Source of the DNA: Rhea pennata
Lineage: Eukaryota; Chordata; Aves; Rheiformes; Rheidae
Assembly (NCBI RefSeq): GCF_028389875.1
Contig: NC_084663.1
Span: forward strand, 117,823,801 to 117,887,800
Direction of reading: 5' to 3'
DNA: 64,000 nt
A program made the position numbers and the translations under genes. The notes below the pieces were generated by a model. That model ran no database searches. It had not been told where the DNA came from and saw only the letters and a list, made by a program, of their open reading frames with translations. Below, piece after piece: positions 13,560 through 25,400 of this stretch (positions are counted from its first letter, which is position 1; every line of letters starts with the position of its first letter).

Positions 13560-15090
13560 TGCTCCCACCGCCTCCTCCAGCGCCAGGAACAAGTGGGGAA
13601 AGCGTTTCCCGAGGGTGCCGAGCTCCGGGGAGGAGGGCGGCCACGGGAAGGAGGAGCACCTGCACCTGCGCTCCCGCCCCCTTTCGCTCGCCGCCCGGCC
13701 CTACACACACGCACTCACACTCGCACTCACCCTCACACTCACCCCCCCCCCCCTCCGTGCGCAGGCGCGGCCGTCCCCCCCCCCGTCGGCGCGCGGTGCT
13801 GATCCCCGGTGCGGCGGCAGCGCCGGTCCCCGCCGGCCGGGATGGCGCAGAGCCCGCGGCAGCCCGACGGCAGCCCCGTCCCGCCGCCGGGAGGCCCCGG
13901 GGAAGCGGCGGCGCTGCCCGGGGGCGCCCCCGACGGGGCGGCAGGACCCCCAGCGGCGGAGGGGCCGCGGCTGAGCGCGGAAGCAGCCGCCGGACAGGAG
14001 CGGGACGCGGCGGCGGCGGCCCCCGCCGGCGGCCGCCCCGAGGGGGCGGCGGAGCCCCCGGGCGAGGGGCAGCGGGCTGAGGCGGCGGAGCAGCGGGACG
14101 GCGGCGGCGGCGCGGCAGGCGCTGCCCGGTCCGGGGGGGAGGCGGCGGGGCGGCAGGGAGACGCACCCGAGGGCTCCGCGCCAGCGGGGACAGCAGCCGA
14201 AGAGGCGGCCGGGGCGGCTGATCCGGCTGGGACCGACCCTGGGGAAGAGGTGAGGGGGGTCGCCCCGACGGGGACCGACCCCCAGGAGGCGACGGGGGAG
14301 GTCGCCCTGGCGGGGACCGACCCCGGGGAGGAAACAGTGGCCGCAGTGGGGACCGACCTCGAGGCGGCAGTGAGGGGGGTCACTCCGGCGGGGACAGCCC
14401 CCGAGGTGGCGGCGGAGGAGGTTGCCCCAGCGGAAACAGACCTTCAGGAGGAAACAGTGGCTCCAGCGGGGACAGAGCCCGAGGAGGCAGCGAAGGGGGT
14501 CACTCCGGTGGGGACCGACCCGCGGGAGGAAACAGTGGCCGCAGTGGGGACCGACCCGGAGGAGGCAACAGAGGAGGTCGGCCCGGTGGGGACCGACCTG
14601 GAGGAGGTGGCAGAGGAGGTCGGCCCGGTGGGGACCGACATGGAGGAGGCGGCAGAGGAGGTCGCCCCGGTGCTGGTGGGGACAGACCCCGGCGAGGAAA
14701 CAGTGGCCCCTGTGGGGACTGACCCCGAGGTGGCGGCAGGAGCGGTCGCCCTGGCGGGGACCGACTCCAAGGAGGTGGTGGAGGAGGCCACTCCGGCAGG
14801 GGCAGACTCTGAGGCAGTGGGGGCAGAGGAACAAGGTGCTCCCCAGAGCCCTGAGGACGTGGGGGCTGCCGTGGCCAGCAGTGGGGTGGGCAGCCCCAAC
14901 AGCGAGGATGGAGCCCTGGGCGCAGCGGCAGTGGTGGGGCGGCCTGACGGGTTGCCGGGTGCTGAGGGCCTGAGCCTGAACGGCCTGCGGGGCCCTGCCG
15001 AGGATGAGGAGGATGAGGCAGGCTCGCCAGCTGCCCAGGAGCAGGAGGAGGAGGAGGAGAAGCAGGAACATGACATCTCCCTCTTCGTCA
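13560..15090. promoter_or_regulatory. CpG island promoter and first exon of long CLIC6
   Basis: Dense CpG and GC-rich sequence starts about 280 bases before the ATG and covers exon 1. No TATA box is evident, so this looks like a dispersed CpG-island promoter. Simple tracts sit just upstream of the ATG: (GGA)n at about 13512-13545, CA/CT-rich repeats at 13704-13742, and a C-run at 13743-13752. The exact transcription start cannot be read from sequence. Confidence 0.75.
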
Positions 15091-15092
15091 AG
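13842..15092 (+). CDS. CLIC6: CLIC6 exon 1 (long, parchorin-type N-terminus)
   Basis: The ATG at 13842 is chosen because an in-frame TGA lies at 13800-13802 and the context (GCCGGGATGG) has G at +4. The exon encodes 417 residues. Residues 1-129 are rich in Ala, Gly, Pro and Glu. Residues 130 to about 327 hold 15 GTD-type repeats. Residues 385-409 are strongly acidic ([19 protein letters not shown]). The exon ends in HDISLFVK, the conserved CLIC segment just before exon 2, and the donor is AAG|GTAAGA at 15093. There is no signal peptide. The acidic region is probably disordered, as in mammalian CLIC6 and p64/CLIC5B. GC content is far above the flanks because the exon forms the body of a CpG island. 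Two other + frames and part of the minus strand are also open here, which I treat as a by-product of GC content and repeat units that are multiples of three. Confidence 0.96.
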
Positions 15093-18000
15093 GTAAGATG
15101 GCCGGGGGGGATCGTCAGGGAAACTTCGGTTCGTCAGCATCCCCGCTGCTGGTGCCCCCGGGCAGCTCCTGTGGCTAGTGGCAAAGCTCCAGGTGACTAA
15201 GGCGATTTGGCTCTTGCTGCCCCAAATGATCCTGTGTCTCTGATTTCTCATTCCTTGTGCGATTTGGGGCAGGCAGGATGGGAAGGAGCTTCCTGCTCAG
15301 CACGCTGAAGGCCAGGATCACCCGTCCCCTTGGCCTGTGGGGGGGGGGGGGGGTGGGGGTGGGGGTGGGGGCTGGTGGCACCAGCAGGACCCAGAGATGT
15401 GCAGACCTGACCTGCCAAAGTATTTTCACCCAGTGTTTTCCCCTGATGAGCCCTGCACTGTGTTACTTGATGTTTGTCGATGTGTAAATAGAAAGTGTGT
15501 GTCAGGGTCTGAGTTTTGGTGATTTGGTGGTTCCCATGACCTGCTCCACGCGGGGCTGGGACCTGGGTCATGTGTGGCGATGTACCTAGTGGCATCTATT
15601 TCTGATCACCAGCTGCAGCTTCTGATATAAGGAAATGTTTTTCAAGGGTTTTCAATGGAGTTTTAAGCTCTTCAGAGTGTAGTGAAGTATATAGTACAGA
15701 ATCATAGGTGTTTAGGTGGAAGAAACTGGAAAATTTCTCTTTATTGATCATAGTTCATACTGGAAAAACCCCAAAGTTTAGTTAATTGCCCCCAAATGTA
15801 TCAGTACTGGATTCGTTAAGTAGTGGCCAACAATGTAACATTATCCCTTAAAATCATACAACCTGTTTGTGTTCAGACAGGTAAGACCTTAGGGTAGATG
15901 AGAATGGCCAAAAAATGTTGAAAAACTATAATGATCTTAAACCTAATTTCTACTATTTTATGCTTGAGAGCTTTAGTGCTTTGTTGTAGACTGAACCTGG
16001 AATCCCAGAAAAATCACTGGGAATCCATGTGGGAAACAATGTCCATCCACAGGACAAAATATCAGGGGTGAAATTTCTGTATGTGATAACCATTGTGAGA
16101 TCTTTTTCTTCTCTATTCTCTGACCTCTCTGGACAAAATAACGTGTGGGACATGCTGGATATTTTTTCAGAACAGAGGAAAACTAAGGAAACTAAGGAAA
16201 TAGAAGGTATTTTGAACATTCTCCACTGCCAGCCATATTTCCTACATAAATGTGGCACCTCCTGGATTGGCCAAGGCCACTACTTTGGTAGCCTGAATTA
16301 AGTGTGAAAGAAAAACTTGTTGCCAGCCTTCTTTTGAATGAGGGAGATAGGAGGTGGAGCAGTATCTACACCTTGAGTTATCCCACCTAAGTGTGCACTC
16401 TTCTGCAAGACTCAGCCTCTGTAAGTGGAAAAAAAAAGGTGAAGGATACTCTGATGCTTATATATGCTTAGTGCCAAACACCATGCTGGAAAGATCAATG
16501 TTAATGATGTTTGATGTTGGTGAATGTGCTCCAGCCTCTAAATAATTCAGGAATTTCCTTACAACACAGGCTGGGAGAGATCATGTGGCTTAAAGGTAAC
16601 TTTGTATGTCAAGTTGGTCTACGTTAGCTAGATGGTAAGACGAGTTGAAATATATGATTTTGTGTTAAGTTTATGCAGCAGAAGCTACTGCTGCTCAGCC
16701 TGGGAGAAACCATTTATGTATGTTTTGTCTTACGGATCAACAGCTCCTTTTTGCACCAACACTTCTGCAACTTCTCTGTTCTTGTTTTACGCTCACATTT
16801 TCCCCAGTTGAGTGCCGGAGTGTGGCAGGATTATAAGCAAGTCATTGCTTAGAGGCTACATTTTTATCGGCAGATCTGGCTGCGCTCTTTGTAGAATAAT
16901 CTGGCCAAAATAAGAAAGCAAGCTGTAATAAGGATGCAAACATTTATTGTGACTTTGTAATCCAAAAATATAAAAATTAAGCTTTTTAAAATATATTTTT
17001 AAATTAATGATGACAGAAGAAGGAACACTTTGATGATCAATTAGTAGTATCTATGGGAAAGGATGTCCTTCTAGGCCAGCTGCTGAACGTCACACAGGCT
17101 ATGCTAAGGCACCACGAAAGACAGTAGACATCTGTGTTTAGGCAATTGGTTTGTGCTCAAAATGAATCTGAACTATGTTAGACTCCTCGAGCAAGACCAT
17201 ATCAAAATTGCTTTGTGGGTTTCCCAAGGCTCCTATTTGATTTCCACTCTCCCATGAAACAACCTGCACTGTATATTTCCTTCAGATAGTAGTGTTTCAT
17301 GTTTCAAAGTCAAATGTTTGCAAGGGGCACCCAGATACACTTTCTGATTGCTCTTCAGTAATTCTGCAAGGCATATCTGGCACCTTGAGTAGGACACCTT
17401 GGGGATTGTCGAAACTTGCTAGCTGGTTGTCCTCTGAGGTTAATGGAATGTGGATGCTACCCTCCTGCCTCCACCAGAGTTTTAATTTTCAGAAAATGTA
17501 ATACTTAAACTTTATCTTACTACTTGAGTATAATAGAACTCTAGTCAAAATTATTCAAAAAAATTTTTTTTAAACAATCAAAACCTTAAGAATTTATATA
17601 GGATGTAAAATTCCATTTCTAAATTAAAAGAAAAAGAACAAATTTCCTATCTGTCAGTTTTATATTTTCTTACAGATGTGAAACTTAAACACCAGAGTCA
17701 CAGCTACAAGTTTAATCATTTTGAAAGTTTCTAGGGATGGTAATTCAGCTGTATGTGCTGAGCACCAACACTCAGCTAACCAATCAAATTTGAACATGAG
17801 GTCTTCTCTGAGATTTTTCCCCTTCCAAGACCATTCTTACTTACGTTCTTGGTTAAATGGCATATAGTAAAAGCTACCCATGAGCTTAAGGTAAGAGATT
17901 TTATCCAGTGAAAAGCAGTAGGCTTTACCTGATCTTTTGGACATTCTTGAACTCTAATTCAAAGTCATTTATTTCATTCAGGGACTTACTTCTTTCCTAC

Positions 18001-21000
18001 AAGGGAACAAAGTTTTTATGTGATTCTAGATTCTGTTATGCTCCAGTAAAAATGAGGTTGCTTTACTGATGCAGAGTTTCCTTGCACCATTCCTGAGATG
18101 TGCTTGACTGACTTGATATACTTAAAGACATGCTGGATTATCAAAAGTGCTGATAAACAAGAAAGTTAAAAATGTCAGAAGCCTTGCTGTGACAAGAGAC
18201 ATAGAAAATAACAAGCATTTACATCTGTGTCTCCAAACTGTGCCATCACAGTTAACTTATCCAGCTTAAATGGTAATGTGCGTTACATGCTATGGAAAAA
18301 GATGATTTTATTTTATGTGATGTGATGGAACTGTGCTTTGTGCATAACTTAAAGTAAAAATGGGTGGTTCTAAAACTGAACCTCTAGGCTTTGAATGCTG
18401 TGGCTATGAAGTCTGTGGAAAGCAGGAGCTTAAGTCTCTAGAAAATCATCATAGCTTGCATGTCTGTTCAGTGGACTCTGTTCTGTACCTGAAGCTTGAC
18501 ATAAACATTTACAGTAAGGGCACTGAGGAGGTGCTTATGCTTTAGTTTTGGATTTTTGCTCATCAGTGCAATCAGTCTGTAAATCAGATAAGTGTGGTTT
18601 GTAAGGAAAATAGCAGACATTCTGTATTGGATGAAAGTAGGTGCGTGTTTGCTATTGATTTTTAATATGGATTCACTGTAGGAACTCAGAATTCAGATGA
18701 CCTCAGGAGGGTAAAAGTAGAGACTTGTATGCATGGAGCTATACTACCCTAGTATTTATGGATTAAGAGAGGTTTGGGGTGGGGGGAAGCTTAGGTACTG
18801 GAGTGCCTAAGCACTAGTGCACAAGCACTATATAGCCTAAATCTACTGAACCCAGAATCAAACGGAGCCCTGTTGGGGACGTAGGACTGTCCTGCAAAAT
18901 CAGAATAGTCCCCCTTTGCTGGCTGCTGGTTGATTAATGGTTTGTATGGTAATATTTTTTCCTTTGAATATATATACATATATATACACACACACATATA
19001 TATACACAGCTATACGCAGAGTACCAAGCCGGTGGAGGCTTGGTATGAGTTGAAACACATACAGTTCTGTTTCCAAGGCTGTCTTGCAAAGCAGGAAACT
19101 GGCTAACTTCCCACGGGTATTTGCCCTCTCTCGGCTGTTTTGTCAGCAGGAATATAGCAATTTAGGGTTCCCTAATACAGCTTAAGAGGAACTCGCATTA
19201 TGAATTCCTTTCATAACTCTTCAGTTTATTGTGCGGGCCCTGTGCACCTGCAGCGGTTTTTCTGGAAGCTGAGTATTCTTTCAGCAGTCTTTTCATTTTA
19301 ATAAAATTGTTTTGTTCAAAAGGCAACAATCTCAACCCTTTTCTCAAAAAGCTGTGCAAATTTTCTGGATGTATAATCTTTACCTGCCCCTGCTTTCCTT
19401 TTTGGTGATGCTGGTTCTCAATTTTTTAAAGCTTAGATTTCTACAAAGAAATAAATTCCTTGGAGCCACTCACTAAAGAATAGCTTTAAAAGTTACACCA
19501 AAATTATTTTTGCAGCTTTGCTCTTGGAGGCATGCTTAATGGAGCAGCACTGCTCTATTTACTTATGATAATAGTAGTTTTGACATTTTACAGCCCGAAG
19601 CCTGTTCCAGAAACACTTTAACTACAGGATTATACAGATACACATAAGTAACCACAAATGTGAAGTTGCGTCTAACTTTTGATTATTTTGGTATAATCCA
19701 GTCATACTGCTCGGGGCCACCTTTTTGTCCATGCTTTGGAAGTCCTAAAACTGTGTATGCCCATAATGTTATACCAGCCTTAAACATCTGTGCTATTGTC
19801 TAGGCTTATTTTAGGCAAAAAATGTTTTAAATGAACGTCTTCAAAACTACATTCCTATACCTTTTCCTATTTCTATTTACTCTGAGTGCACTGATTCACT
19901 AAAGCACCTCACCATGTGTTTAAGCATAGGCTTAAAGCCATGTGACGTTTAAGCCCTTTGCTAAACAGGGGTTACTCTCCTGCTTCAGTCCTAGGGCACG
20001 TCCTGCGTTTCTTGCTCTCTGAAACCTGCAGGAGGTTTTCATGAGATCACCCTGCTGCCCAAAATTCAAGTGCGCAGCCTGTGTTCACCGAGTTCCTGTG
20101 TCTTCATCGGGAGGCCGATCGCACATGCTTTACAAACCGGGGGCAAAGATGAAAGTGTTCCTAATTTGCTTCCTGTCTTTGGCCCCTGGTTGTCAGAAGT
20201 CAACCTTTGTTCTGTAGATCCTGGTTGGCCGCATCTCTAAAAACTTTGACGAGTCACTTTAGAAACTTTGCCAGCTGCTGCATTAGGTGATTATCACGCA
20301 GCTTGTGCTTGGGAATTTTCCTGCTGTCTGTCTGATCTGAGGCTTGATTCATAGTAACAAACGAGTGCACAGCACTCCTCTGGCATTCGCGAATCTAAAC
20401 CATCAGAATGTGACGAGCGAGTTTCTGGGGGAGGGAAGCAAAGGGGGTTGGCCGATATTGAACTCATTGAAAAATGTAAGTATAGTCAATGAAAACTATT
20501 AATGAATTCAGGTCAAATTTTGCAAGTCGTTCAGATTAAATAAAAGATTAATTTTTTTTTTTTTTGAGGAAATACTACCTGCCAATCTTTGGTCTGGATG
20601 TAGGCACTGTTCCCAAAATGATGTTGTTGCCTGGAGCAGAAGATTAGTGTGCATCCTTCACTCGAGCAAGTGCTATAGACATAGAGTTACAGAGTTATTC
20701 CTGTTCTCTCTCTCTCCTCTCTGTCTCTAACACCATCAATATTTAATAATAGCTACAAAGTGAGACAAGACAGCATCAGAAAGATAAAGTGTGAGGAGTC
20801 AGGAGTACCCAGCAGCCTTACGGGTTAGGCAAGGTATGGTTCACATGCTGTTTTTTCCTATAATAGCAACAGGTATCCAGTGACCCTTGGTTGCAGCTGA
20901 TTTGGGGATTTGTTGTGGGCTGAGATGAGCTACCACATGCTTTGAGGAAAAAAATATAGTGGACATAGAAAAGATAAAGAGGTATTGTGTCCCCTTCCCA

Positions 21001-22447
21001 CGTGGGTGTTATAAAAGATACTCAGTCCATGTGAGAATCTGTATTTTGCTTTTATTAAACTGCCTACCAGCAAAAATAAACTTTTTTTTCAATTCACTGA
21101 CCAAAAACCTTCCAGTTTGATTTGTCTGATATCCTTAATCCTACAACAATTTTTTTCCCTATGTGTTTTTTTCCATTTGAAATAGATTATTTCCAGAACT
21201 CTGCTGCCCAATATGTAGGAAGGGGATTAGACAATCTTATGATCACTCTCTTGACAAAAAATTTCAGCTTTTGGGGCATTTCACCTTTATGGACCCTAGC
21301 CTGGGTTAGCCATCAGAGGGACGCCCTGTTTCTGCATTTCGTACAGTCTTGTGCTCTTTATTGTAAGGATCCATGCAAAGTTCTATTTATGGTTATTCTT
21401 TAAAAGATAGTTTAATGAAGCAGAAATGGTAATGAAAATTATTAATATGACTGCATGTTTTTAGGATGTTTATTGCAGACGAAGTCACTTTGAATGGGTG
21501 GCTGTCTACTTCATAGCAAGAAATAGACCTTGCTCTTCAGAGACTATAATCTTAGCAAAAGGAAATACTTCGTGTTTTATAGAAGGGGAGCTGAAGCGTG
21601 GAGATATACTCGTGTTCCGTGGCTGACTGTATTCTCTGTGTCTTGACTTTTGAGCCAAGATCTCATTGCTTCTTCTAAAAAGTAAGAAATTGCCTGTTCC
21701 TTGGGCTCTCACCTAGGACTGTAAGTAAATGCCATATGAAGGTTACGTGATAATAATTCTGCTCCGATAACTCCTTATCGCAGCGTGACATTTCATTATA
21801 TGCGTTTCCATTTGCAGCGTCTGATTATTTACTGATAGAAGACCGAGCAAGTCGAGAGATTGCCTTCATGTTGCTTTCAATAACATCAGCCTCATCAGCT
21901 CTCAAGGAAGCGTGTTTAATTCCTTAATACAAATAGTTTCTCAAGCCAAACAGTGGCGGTTTGTGTAGTATGTCATCTTAAATTGCTGTCTGAGAGCTAC
22001 TTAGCAAAAGATGTTCACGCAGCAGTTGTGTACAAATGAAAAACGTGAGACTTGGGTGCTGGATAGCAGTGTGAGATACCAGAGGTGTGCGAGAGGCGGA
22101 AAGCTTCAGGTTCCTGTGGCAAGACAATGTGTCAAGCTAATGTTTTTTTGCAGGTACTTGAACCTAATTTAAACTATTCTTTCAGGACAAGTCTTTGCTA
22201 ATTCCTGCTGGAGCTGATAGGTTTTTTTTTACTGGTAACATTTTACCTGGTCATCTGACTTATTTTCTATTTGGATCAAAATATCACTGCTGGAGGTGGA
22301 GGAGGAAAAAAAAAATCCCCTCTCTTCATATTTCACCTTACCAGCTTGGTTTAATCATCACAATTACAAATACCACTGAACAATTATTTTCTCAAGCCCC
22401 TCACCATACTTTTAATGACCTGCTTCCTAAAGCAGCATAAAATTGTT

Positions 22448-22479
<32 letters not shown>

Positions 22480-25400
22480 AAACTAATTTATTTACAACCT
22501 GAATTATGGTTAGTTTATATGTATGTATAGTTTTTGCTTATAGATTGCAACAGCACAGCTATGTTGCTGGTTAAGTATCATATGGTAAAGTGTAAAACAG
22601 GATGTGTCAGTAAAATACCAGTTAATCTGTTTTTCAAGGACCTATAATGTGTTCTAGAATATAATACTCTTTTGTTGAAGTAATTCCTCGCAAGAATTTA
22701 TCAGGGATATAAGATTTTTGTCCCAATGTAGAATGTTCAACTGGTATCTTGCCGTGTTATTAAGTGCGGCTTAGAAATAGCATTGAGGTATTTAAACATA
22801 ATTCTTGTAACAGGATAAATAGCTAATAGCATTTGGTGTGTTGCTTGTGCACTTGTGACCTGGTAATGTTCACATTAACACAAACACAGACAGAAATAAG
22901 TCTCTAGTCGGAATTCGTAGTGAAAGGCAATTCAGTTTTGAATTGCTTGGATATAAATGTGCAAAGCTAGTGATCAGTAGCTGGGCAGTGTTTCCCAGTG
23001 TTCACACGTGCTCAGATTTTAACTAAGTTCAGTTTAAAAGGGCTCAGTTTGCTTAGGCTATTGGTGGTTTTTGAAACTAAATTAATAAGCATCTTCAGAT
23101 TAGAGAGGATAGGGATTAGAAAGAGTGGTCTTTCTGAGGGCAATAGAGATTTTGTCACATCTTCGAGTAAAATAGAATGGCTTCCATTTTTCAGAACGGG
23201 CAATGATTACTTCCATTGGTTTGAAAAATCTCAGTCGCTCTCTGTGAGTAATAAACGTATAATCCATTATCATTGTGTACTTAAAAAACACAAACAAATG
23301 AGGGTAACTGAAAGTAATGCTATTTTGAAATCTAAAACAAGTGTAACTGAAGCAATACTACAATTACTTGTGTAGGAGAATGATATTCCTAGGTTTTGCA
23401 AGACTTCCCTACTAAATTGTAGTTAAAGTTTTTTAGTCTTTGCTAGCCATATATCAGTTTTCCTATCTGTTTCTGCGTTTCATTTTCCTTGCCTTGCATA
23501 GTTCTTGCAAACTTCCTAAATAGGGTCTTATAAGTAAATCTTGTAAAAGGGTAGAGATAAATAGTACTTTTTTCCCATTCATAATCACCATTAGTACTTA
23601 TTTGTTGAAATAACTTTACAGAGTGTCTTAGGAAAATAGTAAGCTATTACAGAAAATCATTGTATTTGTGAAGCAACATGTTACTAGTTATTGTTAGTAT
23701 GGGCCCAATGTGTAACAAGCAATAAAAAGGACATGTTCTTTGTCCTAAGAAGTTTAAAATCTGGCCCACTGAAGGCTGTCTGTGGTGGCTGCGTTAAGAC
23801 TTGGAGATGGAAACCAGAGAAAACATTGCATTTTCCCCAGCCCTGTGGCAGGGCTTGCTGAAGCACTGCAAGCCCTTCTGGGGGTGGCAATCCTGGAGCG
23901 CAAGGCAAAAATCTCCTCAAAACTGAAGCAGTCCTGGGAAGACTCCGTTATGGTTCCCTCTAAGTGCTGGTGTGGCCACAGGAGCACCTGGCCGCCTTCC
24001 CCCTCCCTGGAGCGCAATGCTAGAGAAGCGCCTGCTTCAAATAGTTTTGCTTGTGATGGTCAGGCATCATTGTTGAAATAATTTATTAATTAAGCAAATT
24101 ATTGTTTAGTTCGTGAAGCAGTGGATTACTGGTTACCCATTGCTTCTGCTTAATTACCATGTGCTTATTCTGCTGTGGATGCCAACTAGTAAGCTGCAGG
24201 CACCCCTTATGTTTATTTAGTGGCTTTCCCTGCTGAGAGGTACCGATGGTTTCATCCTGACCCCGGCACAGCGCTGTGCCACGTTATGCCGAGTACATGG
24301 TTGCTTTGCTTGCAGACCTAACGCAGGTAGTTGCAAGATATCTGAGGAAATAAATCCACAATTTGCATTTTTCATCTTGCTATTGAATTTGATTTTAGTT
24401 TTTTTTTTTTTTTTTTTTTAAGAGCACCTGTTGTTTGACTGCTTTTAACTGTCACTAGAGAGCCACAGTTGCAGTTGAAAATACCTGTGACAACATTAAA
24501 GGCCTGCCCCAAGGTTAACAGCAGTAATTTATGTAAAACAGCAGAACTATTTTACATTTCTTTTGTAAGAGTGCATACATACATAGGTTTAATTTCATAA
24601 TTCCTTTAACTTAACTGGGAGCGAATATCAGCAAGACCACAGCTTCTAGAAACATATTACAAGAATTAGAAGACCTGCATGCAGGCAGACACGCTGTTTG
24701 GTAGAAATACTGAAGAGATTGTAGATACTGAAAATCGAAAGTGGGTGCTTCCTTTAAACAACAGGAGTGAGTTTGGGCCTTTTCTATAAAGGATAAAATA
24801 AAATAAAATAAAAAAAAAAGGTCTAACATATCTGATTGGCTTCTTAATACTGAATGCTACCTTCTGTCCTTACTAGTGGTTCTGGAGATGTTTGGATTAT
24901 AAGTTCCTGTAAACTGATGCCTATAATGCTCTGGAACAAGTTAACCTTTGAACCGAAATACCTTCTGCTTCTCTTTCTTTCTTTCTTTCTTTTTTTTTTT
25001 TTTCTCTTAAGTAACGTTTGGTTAATACTGCTGTTTTCACTTGGTCAGTTTTGAGAGATGCAGCTATTAACATGGAAAGGGGCTTTGTGTTGGTTTTTAG
25101 TGCTTTTCAGACCAAATAGGTTGGTCTAATTGTTTATGAAAGTACTTCAGAAAGGTAAGAAGTTTTTTGCGGCAAAGTTACTTCCTAATGAAGGAAAATG
25201 GATTCCTCTGCATCAAAATCATTTAATTACTTACTAAGTAATTAAGTTAATTTTGGTAATAATTACTTACCCAGCAGACCGTAAGTAAGTAAATAAGGTA
25301 GCAAAAGTTAGAATAATGGAGGCTTTCTCTGTTCTGAAATGCCTGCTGGCATCTTGGGGAAAGAGAGAACTGAAACCAGAGAGAATTACAGCTTCAGACT

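Noticed and set aside
14422..14973. Second + frame open through the repeat (Arg/Trp-rich [18 protein letters not shown] units)
   Set aside because: Repeat units are multiples of three, so alternative frames stay open automatically. The product is implausible and lies fully inside a confirmed exon.
13701..15251. 516-codon open frame on the minus strand across CLIC6 exon 1 (repeated [14 protein letters not shown] phrases)
   Set aside because: It is the antisense reading of the in-frame 42/36-bp repeat in a GC-rich exon. The periodic phrases mirror the sense repeat, and there is no independent family match.
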